Below, piece by piece: positions 10,282 to 22,700 of a DNA stretch of 64,000 nt. This DNA comes from Nitzschia sp. DOCU1 (lineage: Eukaryota > Bacillariophyta > Bacillariophyceae > Bacillariales > Bacillariaceae). The notes beneath the pieces are model-generated. The model saw only the letters and a list, made by a program, of their open reading frames with translations. It was not told where the DNA came from and ran no database searches. Numbering within the stretch: the first letter of the stretch is position 1; every line of letters begins with the position of its first letter. The stretch spans positions 1,617,352-1,681,351 of the forward strand of contig OX595988.1 of assembly GCA_951394045.1 (NCBI GenBank). The letters are read 5' to 3'. Made by a program: the position numbers and the translations under genes.

Positions 10282-10855
10282 CAGATGATTTCTTTCCGTG
10301 AATGGAATGATCGCAGTTATGGTTAGAAGGTACGCAAGTGCATATTCTCCGATAGGCCAACCTTTCATACGCAACAGGTGCCACTGACTGCCCAGTAGCT
10401 ACCATCCCCCCTCTAGACGAATATACAAGACATTAATCAAAGTGTGCTCGCTTCCATCTACGGTATGGTATCCGAGGCCACTCGCTATACCTGGGGGGGG
10501 TGTGGGGGGGGGGATTCAACCTTCCATTTTTTAGGTCGCGTTTTCGTTTTTACTAAGCCCTCACTTATAGAAGAAAAAATATCAGTGGATTTTCATTTAT
10601 CGAATTTCACTTTTTGGAGGCAAGGCATCCTCGCCGGCATCCTCGCATTAGTTACAGAAATGGATGACTTTTGCTGTCGTAATCTACTTTGGGTTAAATA
10701 AAGTATGACTTTGGTTGTCGTGAGCTGCGTCAAAGACGTCGCTCGGACAGGATTGTGGAGAGAACAAAAAGGTGCTTGTGATTTTGATGGTACAAAAATA
10801 GAGTGCGCAGTAGTGAGGCGCATTTTGGCTGCGCAGTATGTGCGCTTCCTATTTA

Positions 10856-13800
10856 CTATACATCTACCGTTTCTAAATCTTCGTCGTCTGAATCGTCGTC
10901 TTCTTGGTTGTCATCTTCGTCGGCCAAGATTGACTGTCGTAGTCTTGTCATCATATTCAAATATTCTTCGTCAGGCTGAAAAGAGATATCGTCGGGCAAG
11001 GCAGAGGAGAGGAAAATGCCACTTAGTGTACGAACTCTGGAAAGGACGACATAGGCCCAGTTTCGCATCCGACACCAATCAACCACGACCAGATTGTCGA
11101 CAGATTTGCCTTGTAGTTTGTGGACCGTAGTAGCGTAATTTATCACGGCTGGAAAGTGAACCAGATCGATTGCCAGGCTCTCTCTTTTCTTCTTGCTTGG
11201 GTCAGTACTGCAAGGATATTGGACCTTCATCGTTTTCGATCTCGGATAAAGTTTGAAGATGCCTTCGAATGATGGGGAGTGCATTTTGTCGAAGCGCAAA
11301 ACAATATGATCAACATCATCAATAGCCACCGTATTGACCCATCGCCCATGCATTTTCATTGGTTTTAGCTGCGCATTGGGCTTGAATACCGCTTTTTGGA
11401 ATGCGCAGCAGGTTCCATTTGCGACTCCGAGTTTCACCGTTATATTCTCGCTCACCATCATCTCGCATCCGTGAAAAAGTGCCAGAAACGGATCTGCTTT
11501 GTAGGTTCTATTCGTGATGTGTGCATCGGAACACCTTTCCCACAACAATTTATGATGAAGCGGAGTGAGAGTCCGCTTATTGACTGACCATTTGCCGGTA
11601 CCTCGAATAATGATGGCGCCTTCTGGGATAGGATCCCCGCGCTGAGATGAGTGAAACTGATTGAGGTAAGTGCGAAAAACACTTGCGTTGATTTCAGAGC
11701 GTTTCTGGTTGGTGAATACCGCATACCGCGCATCCAAATTCTGAGGAATTTTTAGCTTGTTGGGGTATATTTCACGTTCGCGTAATAGGGTGCGCAGAAG
11801 TGCATCATCACCATCTCGTGCTTTACTCATTGCTTCGCCCAAAAGAGGATCGTCCTTGTACCTGTGCGTTCCATCTAGTTCCACCATTTGATTCAAGCAA
11901 AGTTCCCACAATGGACTTGGCTCTCCCTTGAAGATGGGTTCACCACCAATTCCATCCAATTGGCAGAAATCGCCAATGAATACAATTGGTATGTTTCCGT
12001 AAGCATATTGTCGACAATCCGTCAAGCTTTGCAAACGTGCGCTCAAATTGCGCAAAGTTGTCTGAGTTCCAAACGATATCTCGTCAACGATATTCATTCT
12101 AGTGTCGATGAAGGCTTGTTGTTCCTCGAAGGTAGCTGGTTTATTTTTGATCAACCCGAATTGTCGACAAGTTGTATCACCTGCAATCGAAATGGAAGCA
12201 GCACCGGTAATAGCCGTCAACCGAATTGTTGTTTCCGTGAAGTGATGGTGGATGTTGGAACTAAAAGCTTTAGCGTAAGCCATAAGAGAATCCAGAATTT
12301 TTGCTGTATTCGACAGTTAGGACTGTTGCGTTCTCATTATTCAAATAGCAGGATATTGCGACTTACATTTTCCGGCACCGGCTGGACCTGTGATGAACAT
12401 CGTCAGCGGTCCCACCCGCTGTCGTGATCCACACGCCATTCGTTTCAATCGAGCCTTTTCTCTCAAATTGCCAGGACCTTCTGCATCTTTATAGAACGTC
12501 GAGACATAAGTCGAAGCCAAAATTTCGAAGGCACGCTGTTGCTTTTTGTCAAGTTTGTCTCGCCTGCCCCATTGCTTGATGGATGCGCATGTGCCGTTTG
12601 CAAAACTGGTGATATTACCACTTCGTTCTGCAGCAGTGTTTGTAGAATACACTAGCGTGCTTTGGGTTGCGAGTCTGTTTAAGGTTTGCAGTTGGCATTT
12701 GAAACGCTCATTATGGACTGCGCCACCAGTCAATGAAGGCTCTTCTGCAGGAAGTTGATGTTCACTTATGACAGATACGGATTGATGGGGTGCTAAATTC
12801 GCTGTAGTAGACGAAATAGTAACTTCATTGCATGCTCCTTTCTGGGCGACGTTCGAAGGGTTGATAACCTCCGAAACGTAACTTGCATCAACGTTGTCAG
12901 CAGTGTCGAATTCTATGGAAGCTTGCGCTAACACTGATTCGAGATGCTGAGCTTCCATAAAGGGATCTGCTTCTTCCAAGTTTTCTTCTGCTTCTTCATC
13001 CAGTGTCGTAGTATTCGTCAATTCATTCATTGGTAGTTCAACGCGCAGTGAATTATGAATATTCTGAATATTGTTGCCGTATTGGATTGCCTCTTCCGAA
13101 ATGTACTGCGCATACTCGCGAAAAGCCTCTTGATAGCTCTCGTTGTTGCCAAGAAGTTCTTCAAAATTCTGGAATGGCTTGAAAAGCATCAAGAACCTCC
13201 GACAGTATGTTTCCCTGTTCTTGAAAATGGGGGAGGATGACGGCAAATCGCAAGGTTGAAGCAACGATCCACCGAATTCTGAAGAACTGACCAACCAACT
13301 CCATCCGAAATTGCCCACACGTTTCTCGTTGCATTTGACAATAACATAACGTTGGTGCAGAGGATGGTCGGCAGTGAAATGATAGGCTTTTAGGTCTTGA
13401 GTTTTTGCCATAGCCGCTGGCACAACATCGGTTTGCCGATAGAACTTAAAAAAGGTCCAGTCCTTCAATCGGGCATCACGGTAGATATAATTCATAGCAG
13501 TATGACACCAAGTCGCTTTCCCGTTAACCATTCGCATCACACCAAGTGAATCTTTACCAAGCAGCCATGATTCCGATGAAACGACGGGTATAGCAACATT
13601 AGGATGCGAGAAACGGAAGCGTGATTCTCGCAGAGCAAGATAATGCGCCATTGGCGCAGCGCAAATGTGTGCGTTCACGTGGGCATAAACTCCGGCTAAT
13701 AAGCGACGGAACCCTTCATGACGCGGTGTTCTTTCATTGGAATCCTGCTGTTCTTGGGCATTTATCAGATTCGAAATAACTTCAGCAACTTTGGCGTAAG

Positions 13801-16308
13801 CTTGCCGTTCTTCCTTTTGCTGACCTTTAGCTTGATATCCTGTGACATAGAAAACGCATGGTCCATTCATTGCGACTAACACGTTCGTGTTGTACCCGAG
13901 AGATTTGGTCAGAATTGGAGAATGCGTATTCATGAAAGCATCTTGTACGTTTCGAGCAGGGGTGAACCGAAACATTTCATACTCGGTAGATTCACCGAAC
14001 ACGTTAAACCACAAATCCAAACAACCTTTAGTTTTCAACATATCCTTCTCGCACGTTTCCTCTGGTAGATTGAAACAACATTCGCAGCCTTTTGCGAAAC
14101 AGCGGTTGACATGAACACAACAGTGGGTATTATGGAATACGCTTGACATAAAGTAGCGACGTCCAGTTTGCTTAGGTTCCTGTGTGCACCAATCAGTGTT
14201 CATTTGTTCGTTGAACAAAAAATGATCAATTCGTTTGTTCTTGTCAGGAAATTCGTAGTTGTCTGAGTTCATAACGAAGTTGATTGCATTAGCATTCACG
14301 TCGTCGATGCGCAGCTTATTTCCACACGTGTGGCACGTTGCGATGTGACCGTTGTGTTCTCGACATTTGCGCTTATGCCGCATTTCTCGCAGTACTTGTT
14401 TTGGTACAGGTGTGATGTTTCGTTCCTTTTGTCGTCTTGTAATATAAGACTGTGCATCCCTTTTCCTCTTTCGTACTCGTTGCTTAGGATTGCATTTTGG
14501 ACACTGAAAAACACGGTAGTCTGAAAAGATCCCAGATTCCAGATCTTCATCTTGGAAAAGCTTTGCGCTGGCTATTTTGCCACAAAATGTAAGTAGTTCC
14601 TTTTTTGCAATCGATCTTGCGGATTTCGACACACTATCATCTTGACATTGCACGTTGTGCATTAACTTTCCCCAATCCTTAATAAACAGCAGAAAGTGTC
14701 CATGAAGCGTTTTTCTTCCTTGTTCTTCTGTCGCCAAGCACCACGCAGTCAACTCACCAAAGATTCCCGGTCCTTTAGCTTTATGCTCCTTGCAATCCCA
14801 TTGGAGCAGGTGTTCGATCACAAGAGTCGTGATACGATCGTATTCTTCGGCACAGAAACCAGGGTAACTGTTGCGAGTTGTCTGACGTTCCAGATATTGT
14901 TCATATATCAGTTCGTTTGACATGGCGTCTATGACTTCTGGCGGTTCATACTCAAAACGGTTCTCTTGAGGTAGGGCATAGCATGAGATGCGATAGTTGC
15001 GTTTATCGTCCGGGGTCAACGTAAGAAAGACAGCGGGAAGACCGAATTCCATAACGTATCCAAAATATTCGCGGCGCGCTTTTTGAGCGGCTTCATTAGT
15101 ATGTGGCAAACTTCCGCATGTAGCATGAATGGATCGCAAGAACTGTGCGTTTCGCTGAGATGAATATTGTCTTGGATCATTAGACCTCACTGCTCTAATC
15201 CCACTTTGTAGTTCATCCACCGTCATGGCACCAACTTGCTCTGCGAACGAGGTTCCTCGAGGATGTGAAAAATTCGCTCGTAAGCAAGTATCTTTGAATA
15301 TCAGCTCTTTCATGAGGAGATTGAAGACAATCAATATGAACATTGCCCCATGGAACGCACGGTTACCAGATTGTAAATAACGGCGCAGTGTTTTTGTTTG
15401 ATTCCTCTTGAAAGCAGTCGGAACTTGAAAAATCTTTGACAGCTGGCCCAATGCCGGATCTCCGGGTAACCCAGAATGACCGTACGGAAATATCAGAGGA
15501 AACGCACGTGAAACAGTGTCGTTGTTGTAGTCCACGACAATATCTGCACTAGGTCGTGCATGAATTCTTGCGTTGAAATTACCATTCTCAAACCGTTCCA
15601 TAACGAATTTGCGAAATTCTTCCTGATTTGCGAAACCACCATTCAAAGTAGTGGGATTGGAGCCATCTGGAAGTACGACTGTGACACTAACATGATTCTC
15701 CAGCACGACGTCCTGAGTTTGAAGAAGGTCTTCGTCGTCACTTTAAATGTTACTTGTTGTCAGCTTCATAATAAGTCGAATATTGGACAATAATTGACTG
15801 CGCACTCCACTTACCAATTTTGTGTCTCAATATATGGTTCCGGAACCGTGTCGGGGATGACAATATTTGCATAGTGACAGTTGTTCGCTTTCAACCAAAG
15901 GAGTGCGCGCTTCACTTTTGCGCCGTCCACCATTACTTGTTTTAACACTGTTGCTCGTTGATCAGTTGTGAAAGGCCCACACAACACGACTAGCAATTGT
16001 CCATTCATTCCCGCACTGTTGAGGTTGTCAATATGCGATACAATCGGTCCAGGTTTGTGATCGTAAAAAGTATGCCAGCCTTGAATATGCTGATGACACC
16101 CTCCGAAAAAGATCCAACTCTGGCAAACGGTGCGCACTGTACTAACCAACGCCAGTTCCACTTCGTTCAGACAAGTCAGTTCAGGTGGCGGGTCGCCAAC
16201 AAGATATCCCATGATTAGTGCGTCGTCAGGCGGCCACCGTGTCTTCGGACTTTTATCAGAATTGTCTTCCAAATGCTTTTTGCAGCAATTGCAGATGGCT
16301 ATGCGGTC
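10856..16308 (-). CDS. Helitron transposase: HUH Rep nuclease plus Pif1-like helicase
   Basis: Three coding segments, 15815-16308, 12367-15740 and 10856-12303, join across introns of 74 nt (15741-15814) and 63 nt (12304-12366), giving about 1,771 residues. The first segment is a Cys-containing N-terminal domain (CNCCKKH, LVGDPPPELTCLNEVELAL). The second has the Helitron Rep core: FLTLTPDD, the HUH motif LHGHFLLF, and the two-Tyr motif FYVTGYQAKG. The helicase half has Walker A GPAGAGKS (completed only after splicing), VDEIS, GDFCQLDG, TTVHKLQGKS and YVVLSRVRTL, all SF1B Pif1 motifs. Rep cuts and rejoins single strands for rolling-circle transposition; the helicase unwinds. The true start is uncertain: the frame opens at a likely TTGCAG acceptor at 16309-16314, so a short 5' exon is expected. 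Confidence 0.88.
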
Positions 16309-16650
16309 CTGCAACTTGTTGTTGTTGTCGTCGTTGTGATTTCAGCTTGCAATTCAACGAATTATGACCTTTCGCACAAAAACCCGATCCATCGATGTCA
16401 GAATTTTCCACCACTCCACGCCGGCCGTTTTCACTACGCAACTGATGGCTGCCTACATATTTCGAGCATGCCAATAGCATACCACACGCGAGCTGTTGAA
16501 GTCAGCGCTTCCCAACTGACGCTTGCGCAGCCTCAATAAATGCGATTCCCCCACCATTCACCCTCATCCAGGCACGCAAGTATGTTCCGCATATACGTTA
16601 CTTACACGCGCGCCACACCAGCCATCCTCGACGCCCACCAGTTCCGCCAT
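10856..16650 (-). mobile_element. Helitron rolling-circle transposon (ends not defined)
   Basis: The span covers the Rep-helicase gene plus possible 5' exons. Helitrons classically start with TC, end with CTRR after a hairpin, and insert between A and T without target duplication. I could not fix either end. Beyond the stop codon, GCGCA and TGCGC around 10811-10837 can pair into a small hairpin, but no clear CTRR follows. The element sits directly downstream of VPS13, whose stop codon is at 16725. Confidence 0.6.
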
Positions 16651-16724
16651 CACGCGTGCCAGCCACTCCCGGCATGATGCCCACAGAACCCAGCCACGTG
16701 TCCAGGCCGAGCCCTTCTTTGCAA
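16309..16724. other. Gap between VPS13 stop and Helitron coding frame
   Basis: A 416-nt region with two mutually exclusive candidate first exons for the Helitron gene, both on the minus strand and both in phase with the acceptor at 16309. One is 16606-16650 (ATG, 15 codons, strong donor GTAAGT). The other is 16483-16557 (ATG, 25 codons, donor GTATGC). It must also hold the VPS13 3' end and the Helitron 5' terminus. Confidence 0.35.
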
Positions 16725-19700
16725 TTATCGAATCAGTAACCAGTACTTGGCCCACCAGCCGGCGTCGTCGTAACTTTTCTCCAAGAAATCGACTTGATAA
16801 CCTGGAAGTGCTTCCGCGTAGGTGTCGCGACTCTTTTGATCCGCGAGGTCAGCAATAAACGCATTTGTTTCCAGATGCATGAATACGTTGCCAGCCTGCA
16901 ATAGACTAGGCACGACACCCCAGCCGAAGAATATGATTGCACCGCCCGCGTGAAGGACACCTTGGTCCGAGTCAAACTCGGAAGTGGGAATCGAGTAGCA
17001 AGGCGATCCTCCCTCCATTAACTTGGTGGACTTGATCTGTATGTCATTCCCAGTCCCATTGATAACGCTGGCTGCGATACAGCGGCGCGAGCTCAGACCC
17101 GTGAATACCTGTCCCCAACAACTGATAAGTGACCATGCTTCTTCATCAAGCGTCTCAAAGAAAGTGCTGGAATCGCTGCTCATATTCTTCACGCGACCGA
17201 AACACTGTTCAATGAGGTCGATTTCATCCTTGATTGTATTCGCAAGTCGTTTCCTGACTTGATTACAGCTACCAAACACGTGCTTGAGCTGCTTGGACTT
17301 GATCCCAGGGATGTTGTTCAAGGAGACATCAATATCGGACGTCGAATTGGGGTTGCTCGGGTCTACAAGGTTTCTCGTGGCGTTGCCCATCCTTTCGAGT
17401 TGCATGGAAAGAAGTTTCTGTAATTCAGCGCGTTCTTGTTCGTCGTCGACTTCGAACACAAAAGGTTTTAGGCCTGTTTGGCTAAAGACGACCACTCTCA
17501 TCCCGCCCTTCACTGCACCGAAATGACTTATTTCTTCCCAGTTGACGCACCAAGGTTCTCGCGAGCGCTTGTCGATGGCCCACAAGCATTGATCACTCGC
17601 AATGATCAAATGACTTGGTATATTTACATGCCCGATATAAACATCGCGCACACTTTCACCCCCGGTAACAATCTTCTGGGCTTTTGCGGCCCGGTCGTCG
17701 TAAGGCGTAAGAATGACACAGTTGGGCTTCCGCGACGAGCGACATGGCAATGCGCGCCTCAAACGCTTTGGAATTTTTAGTAAGACTTGCTTCTTGCTTG
17801 TCGCATCAGATACGTGGTTCATCAATAGAGCCGCGGCATCGCCAACTCCAACAACTGGTTTCACAATTGCACCGATGAGAGCTTTGCCAACTCCCTTCAC
17901 AAAACCGACGGGGCCGTGCTTGGATGCGTAACGTGCTGGCTGTTCAACGATGCCTAATGCCCCAGACCGCAAACCACGAGCAATGGACGCCCCGGCAAGA
18001 AGGAGGGAGTCGTTTAGAGTCCTGCTCGTAACGCCTCTACTCATGGCATCCGTTAGCATACGCTGGTGGGCCTTTCTCTCGTCGATGAAATCGTCATCGG
18101 CTGTCAGCCCCGCTAGATTTGCATTTACAACCTCTGTGACATTGGCGGCGCCGCGGACCACTCCGACGAATACGCCTCTTGCCAAAGATTGAGTACCTGC
18201 CTCAAGCCCCTCGATGAACTGGCGAGGCCCATGTACAGCTCCTTGAATCGGTTCGTAAAAGAAGTCTCGAACACCTGTTCCTACGTTGGAGATGAAGTCA
18301 GCCGGCGCGCCAAGAATAGCCAAGCTTCCCAGAATTGCAAAAATTTGTTTCGTCAACTGTGAGGAGTAGTGAGTCGCAATGATTCGCAGCAGTGCCTGAG
18401 GTGACTCGAAAACATGACCAACCACAAACGACGTAAAAGTCAACGGCGCGTCTGCAATACTAGCCATTCCTCTGATGAATTGAAAAACCATCAAACTTTC
18501 AGTCCCTTGGTCAAGATCCACCCACTCTTGAGTGAATGTGAGTGCAATTCTGACCGGGTGAAGATGCAGCTGTTCAAAATAGATGCGGCCAGAGTTCGCA
18601 GTCTGCACCATCATTTCAATATCGCGAGGCGCCCTTCGATCTGGTCGGGCGTATTTCATCGCCATCCCGATCGTGAGATCCGAAACAAAGTCTGGAACTT
18701 CTTCCGACGTCGATTCTTCCTTGGACCGCACGGGTTCGATGAATCGAGCGATCGTCTCGGCCGTTCTGGTAGCCAGAGGTTAGAAATGCAAAACAAAACT
18801 AGCCAAATCTTGCAACACACTCTTACCGTCTATCCAGGAAAACATTCACATCCAGCATACGAAACGCTGCATAACGGAAAACATACGTCGTGCTGTGCTG
18901 CTGCAGACGCCTGACTGCGGAGAGGTGGAGGAAAGGCTCTGCGACATCAACTTTGGGGTAAAAGATCTGAAATTCACATGATGAGACGCCAGGTTACATT
19001 CATTGGTGCGAAGGCGAAGGAGATAAGTCTTACCATGACGGGATGAATGGAGTCAGGAACATGATTGTCCACCTGGAGGCTCATCAAACGGAACTCGATT
19101 TCATGATACCCCTCGCGGCTCTGAGAAAAAGCTGCAAACATGCTGTCGAACTGAACCAAGAGAATCTCTCTGCCGTGGCGGCCAGGGTCCACGTTGTCAA
19201 TCACGCTGAGGCAGACCACAGGAATGTCAAACCGCAGAGTGAACGACACCTCGTCGTCGTCATCAGCAAGGCCTTCACGTTGCTCCTCGGCCACGAGCGC
19301 CTGGTAGTGAATACTGCGTTTCTTTAACGAGGACCTGAGCACAGAGCGACTCGATTTCGACGAAGCGGTTTCCACGAATTCAACCATCTTCGTCGAGTGC
19401 TCGGCGCCGATCTGGCATCGAATCTCATTTGACGCTCCGACGCCAAGAGTGCTCCATGATCCCATGGCGTCGATTTCCACGAAGGCCTTCTTGCAGTTGT
19501 CGTCGAAGTCTTGTGCATCTGCATCCACATAAGTCCACTCGAGAATATGGGGTTTCTCCGGATCGTCGAAACCAAAGCAGGCTGTCTCGTCAGGGCGGAG
19601 TACCCAAACAAATTCCTCGATTCTATCAAGTCCCAAAAAGGATCGGACAATCGGTGCAAGGTCGGCGCCACAATGAAAGTCTGTGTTTTTCTTTCCGACT

Positions 19701-22700
19701 CCTTTCTGCTTTGTTCCGGTCCCACAAAACTCAGGGGAAATATTATTGTCGTCGCCCCTGCCGCTTTCTATTTGTTCCTCTTGTAGAGGCTGCCGACAAA
19801 TGATTGTGCGCGAGGTCCGGTTGCGAAGGAGGTAAAGAGGATTCGACTTTTCATTTGCTGACCACAGGACAATCACAACCGCGGAGCTTTGGTCTTTAGT
19901 CGCCAGGCGAACCTCGGCCTGGACCACCATTGGTTTTGTCGGTAGAATGCCGGAAGTTGGAAGTCGCATCGACGTGATCCCGACCTTATCGAGCTCGATG
20001 CGTCCGTTCGTCCAAAATTCTCCAGAATCTCTCTCTTCGCTTGTTGGGGCACCCAGTCTTACTTTTGCGGGCAGCGACCCCTTTTCCCAATGAAATGGCA
20101 CCGAAGACTGAGAAGGAATCAACGTCTCTGACGTCAAGCATCCATCTTGCGCTATGACAAGCTCGCGCTTTAAAAGATTCACGATCTGGTATCGTGGTAT
20201 GAGCGTGATCATTCTCGACCTCGAGAATAGCCCAGGGCAGACTGTGACGCTGATTGCAAGTTCGAACCGGCGAGGACCTCCAAGCTCGTCGACGGAGAAA
20301 ACAGTCTTCGGCATGACATTTGAGACATCCATTGGTGCCGTCCATTTCGACTTAATGACTGAATTCGCGTACTGCCCGTCCCCAGCCCCACTTTCGATGC
20401 AAAGGGCAATTCGCTCTCGAAGGGAAAAGTACATGCTCATCCCGCTCATCCCAATACTCCATTGGTGCCCCTGGATGTTCATGTCTCGTTTTATCCCAGG
20501 GTCGCGTCCGTCTTCCTTGAGCAAGTGCGAACGTCGGGAGCTCTCGACCTCGGGGGTCGACCCAAGCAAGTCCAAGAAGCTTTCGCAAAAGTGACACCCG
20601 AATCCTGTCTTGTCAACAATCCAGTATTGCGCATAGATTCGAACAGTTGGACAGTGACCACTTTCCACGCTCATTATGAGCACGAGCGGGTCTCCGGAGC
20701 CCCCAAGCCTATCGAAGTGGACAAGCAGCGTAAACTCATCTGCGTGTTCACCGTCACTCTTGTTCAATCCGACGTAGAAGTCCTCCTCGCCTTCCGATGG
20801 CCTCCACGTAAAGCTATCGGCCTTCCTGTTTACTATCCTCTGCCAGGATGACCACTTGTACCCGGGTACACGAAACGAAATGTGAGGTTTCGATGCCGGA
20901 TTTACAGCGATGCATTTGCCCTCGTTCCCGCTTGCAACATTCAACGTCTCCACATTTGCTATTCTCCTTTTCAGATCTCCCGAAACGACCGTACGATGGT
21001 CAACCTGGCGTCGTTCATTTGGCCGGCATACTTCACCGAGATGACATTCCAACTGACAAGGAAGCAAGTTCAGAACTTTCAAGACGGGCTGAACATAAAT
21101 GTCAACAATCCCATTTTTGCATGTTATGTTCAGAAGAAAGTGGAGATGGGTCTCTGACACATCCCCAAGTCGCATCGAGGAACGCACCCAGACGTTCGAC
21201 TTGTAACTCGTTGGGATCATCACGATACGGTCAGTCGCGCTGTAGTCCTGGAGAGACGATGAATCTTGATTGATTTTTCGCTTAGCAATACGGAGATAAA
21301 TAGCCGACGCAAAAGGTACGGGCACGTTGACTTTGCCACCAGGAATCGCGGACCCAATCATCATTTCTTCGTCCCACGAAGGGCTGTACACAAAAAACGA
21401 CAGCTGCGAGGATGTATCGTTATGCAATGTAACGTGGCTTCGCACTTCCACTCTGAAATTGCCACTTTCGTCCCTCGAGGTCTCCCAAACGAATTTAAGA
21501 ACCCGCAACGGGTCGTCTAACCGAGGGGGTCTAACGATGCGGGTTCTAGTCCATCGACGACGTCGGCAGGAATCACCTCGATTGTAAAAGCGACGACTTC
21601 TTGTAAAAGTTTCAAAGTCAGCCTGGTATTCCCAGCCGTCGGCATCTGTGGCATCCCCGAAGTCACCGCTTACGTCAACTTTCCAATCATCGACCCACAA
21701 CCACGAAGTATCAGGCAGCATGACACGTTCTCGAGCCATCCGTAGAATGCACGTCATGTCCGTCCATTCAGGAGAGTCATTCTTGAGATACGGTCGGAGC
21801 CAGTTCCCTTTTCGCAAGTTCGATTTCCCAGCCTTGCGTGTGGGACTGAGAGCTCGTTGCTTATCAGCATCAGGACCTTCATCTTGTCCAACGACAGAGC
21901 CATCCAACAGATTGATGTCTTCCATACTGTAATCTTCTTCTGGTGACCAGAGGCTCGCCGACAGAAGATCCATCCCTTTCTCCAGGCTATATAAATCGAC
22001 GGTATTAGAACCAAGCCTCTGATTCTGCATACACCACTCCACAACAGGCTCGGCATGGTAGTACGCATACTCAGAACCTCTTGTCATCTCTGTGATCACC
22101 GTTTCGGGACTGGATCTACCACACGACTCTTCGGCGGGGTGTTCAGAGGCAGGCTTACGCATGTGGGAGCTATACGATGGCAGAGCTGGCTTCAAAACGT
22201 GCAGAGATACGGAACGACCAGAAGGTGACGTAATCGGAAGGTCTGTCACCGTCTCTCTCTCACCGGCAATTAGGACCGTCGATTGCGGTAGCTTCAGTGA
22301 CAGCTTTGGTGCGTTTTCTGCTAAGCTTTCAAGATTGTTGTGATTTTCGACATTGTCGAAAACCGAATCCATAGAAGCCCAGGCGGAGTGCCGAATGATT
22401 CCCGGACCAAACGAGTCAAAGTGTACCCCGAATTCAGGGGTTGAAGGAAGCGACAAGTCTTCAACGCCGATCTCAATGTCAAATCCTGTTAAATTGTGGA
22501 TCTTCAAGGAATGACTCTCTGTGGCTCGACGCAAACCTACGGTCGAAAGTGCCGAAGGGGTCAATGTTGTGTTGTTGTTCCGACTCTCGCTCTTTTTCAG
22601 CGAATCAAAGTCGAGCTCTGCCAGGTCACGAAGGAAGATTCCTGTCAGATTAAGCTGAATAGGTTTTGGCGATTTAACATCCAAGATCTGAAATGGAACG

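Larger units (their letters stand above)
9963..10855. promoter_or_regulatory. Upstream region of the theta carbonic anhydrase
   Basis: An 893-nt region without a supported gene. The carbonic anhydrase promoter side holds two TGACGT-type boxes, listed separately. The rest contains two G runs (10493-10500 and 10504-10513). Near 10801-10850 are several GCGCA/TGCGC repeats close to the Helitron stop codon, which could belong to the element's 3' end. Confidence 0.4.

Noticed and set aside
10493..10513. G runs as a regulatory element
   Set aside because: Homopolymer G tracts are common sequencing and slippage artefacts; no supporting context was seen.
10801..10850. Exact Helitron 3' terminus at the GCGCA hairpin
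   Set aside because: The hairpin pairs, but no CTRR followed by T sits directly after it, so the end was left open.
12304..12366. A stop codon inside the Helitron helicase, suggesting a broken gene
   Set aside because: GTAAGT and CAG borders restore GPAGAGKS and the frame, so it is read as an intron.
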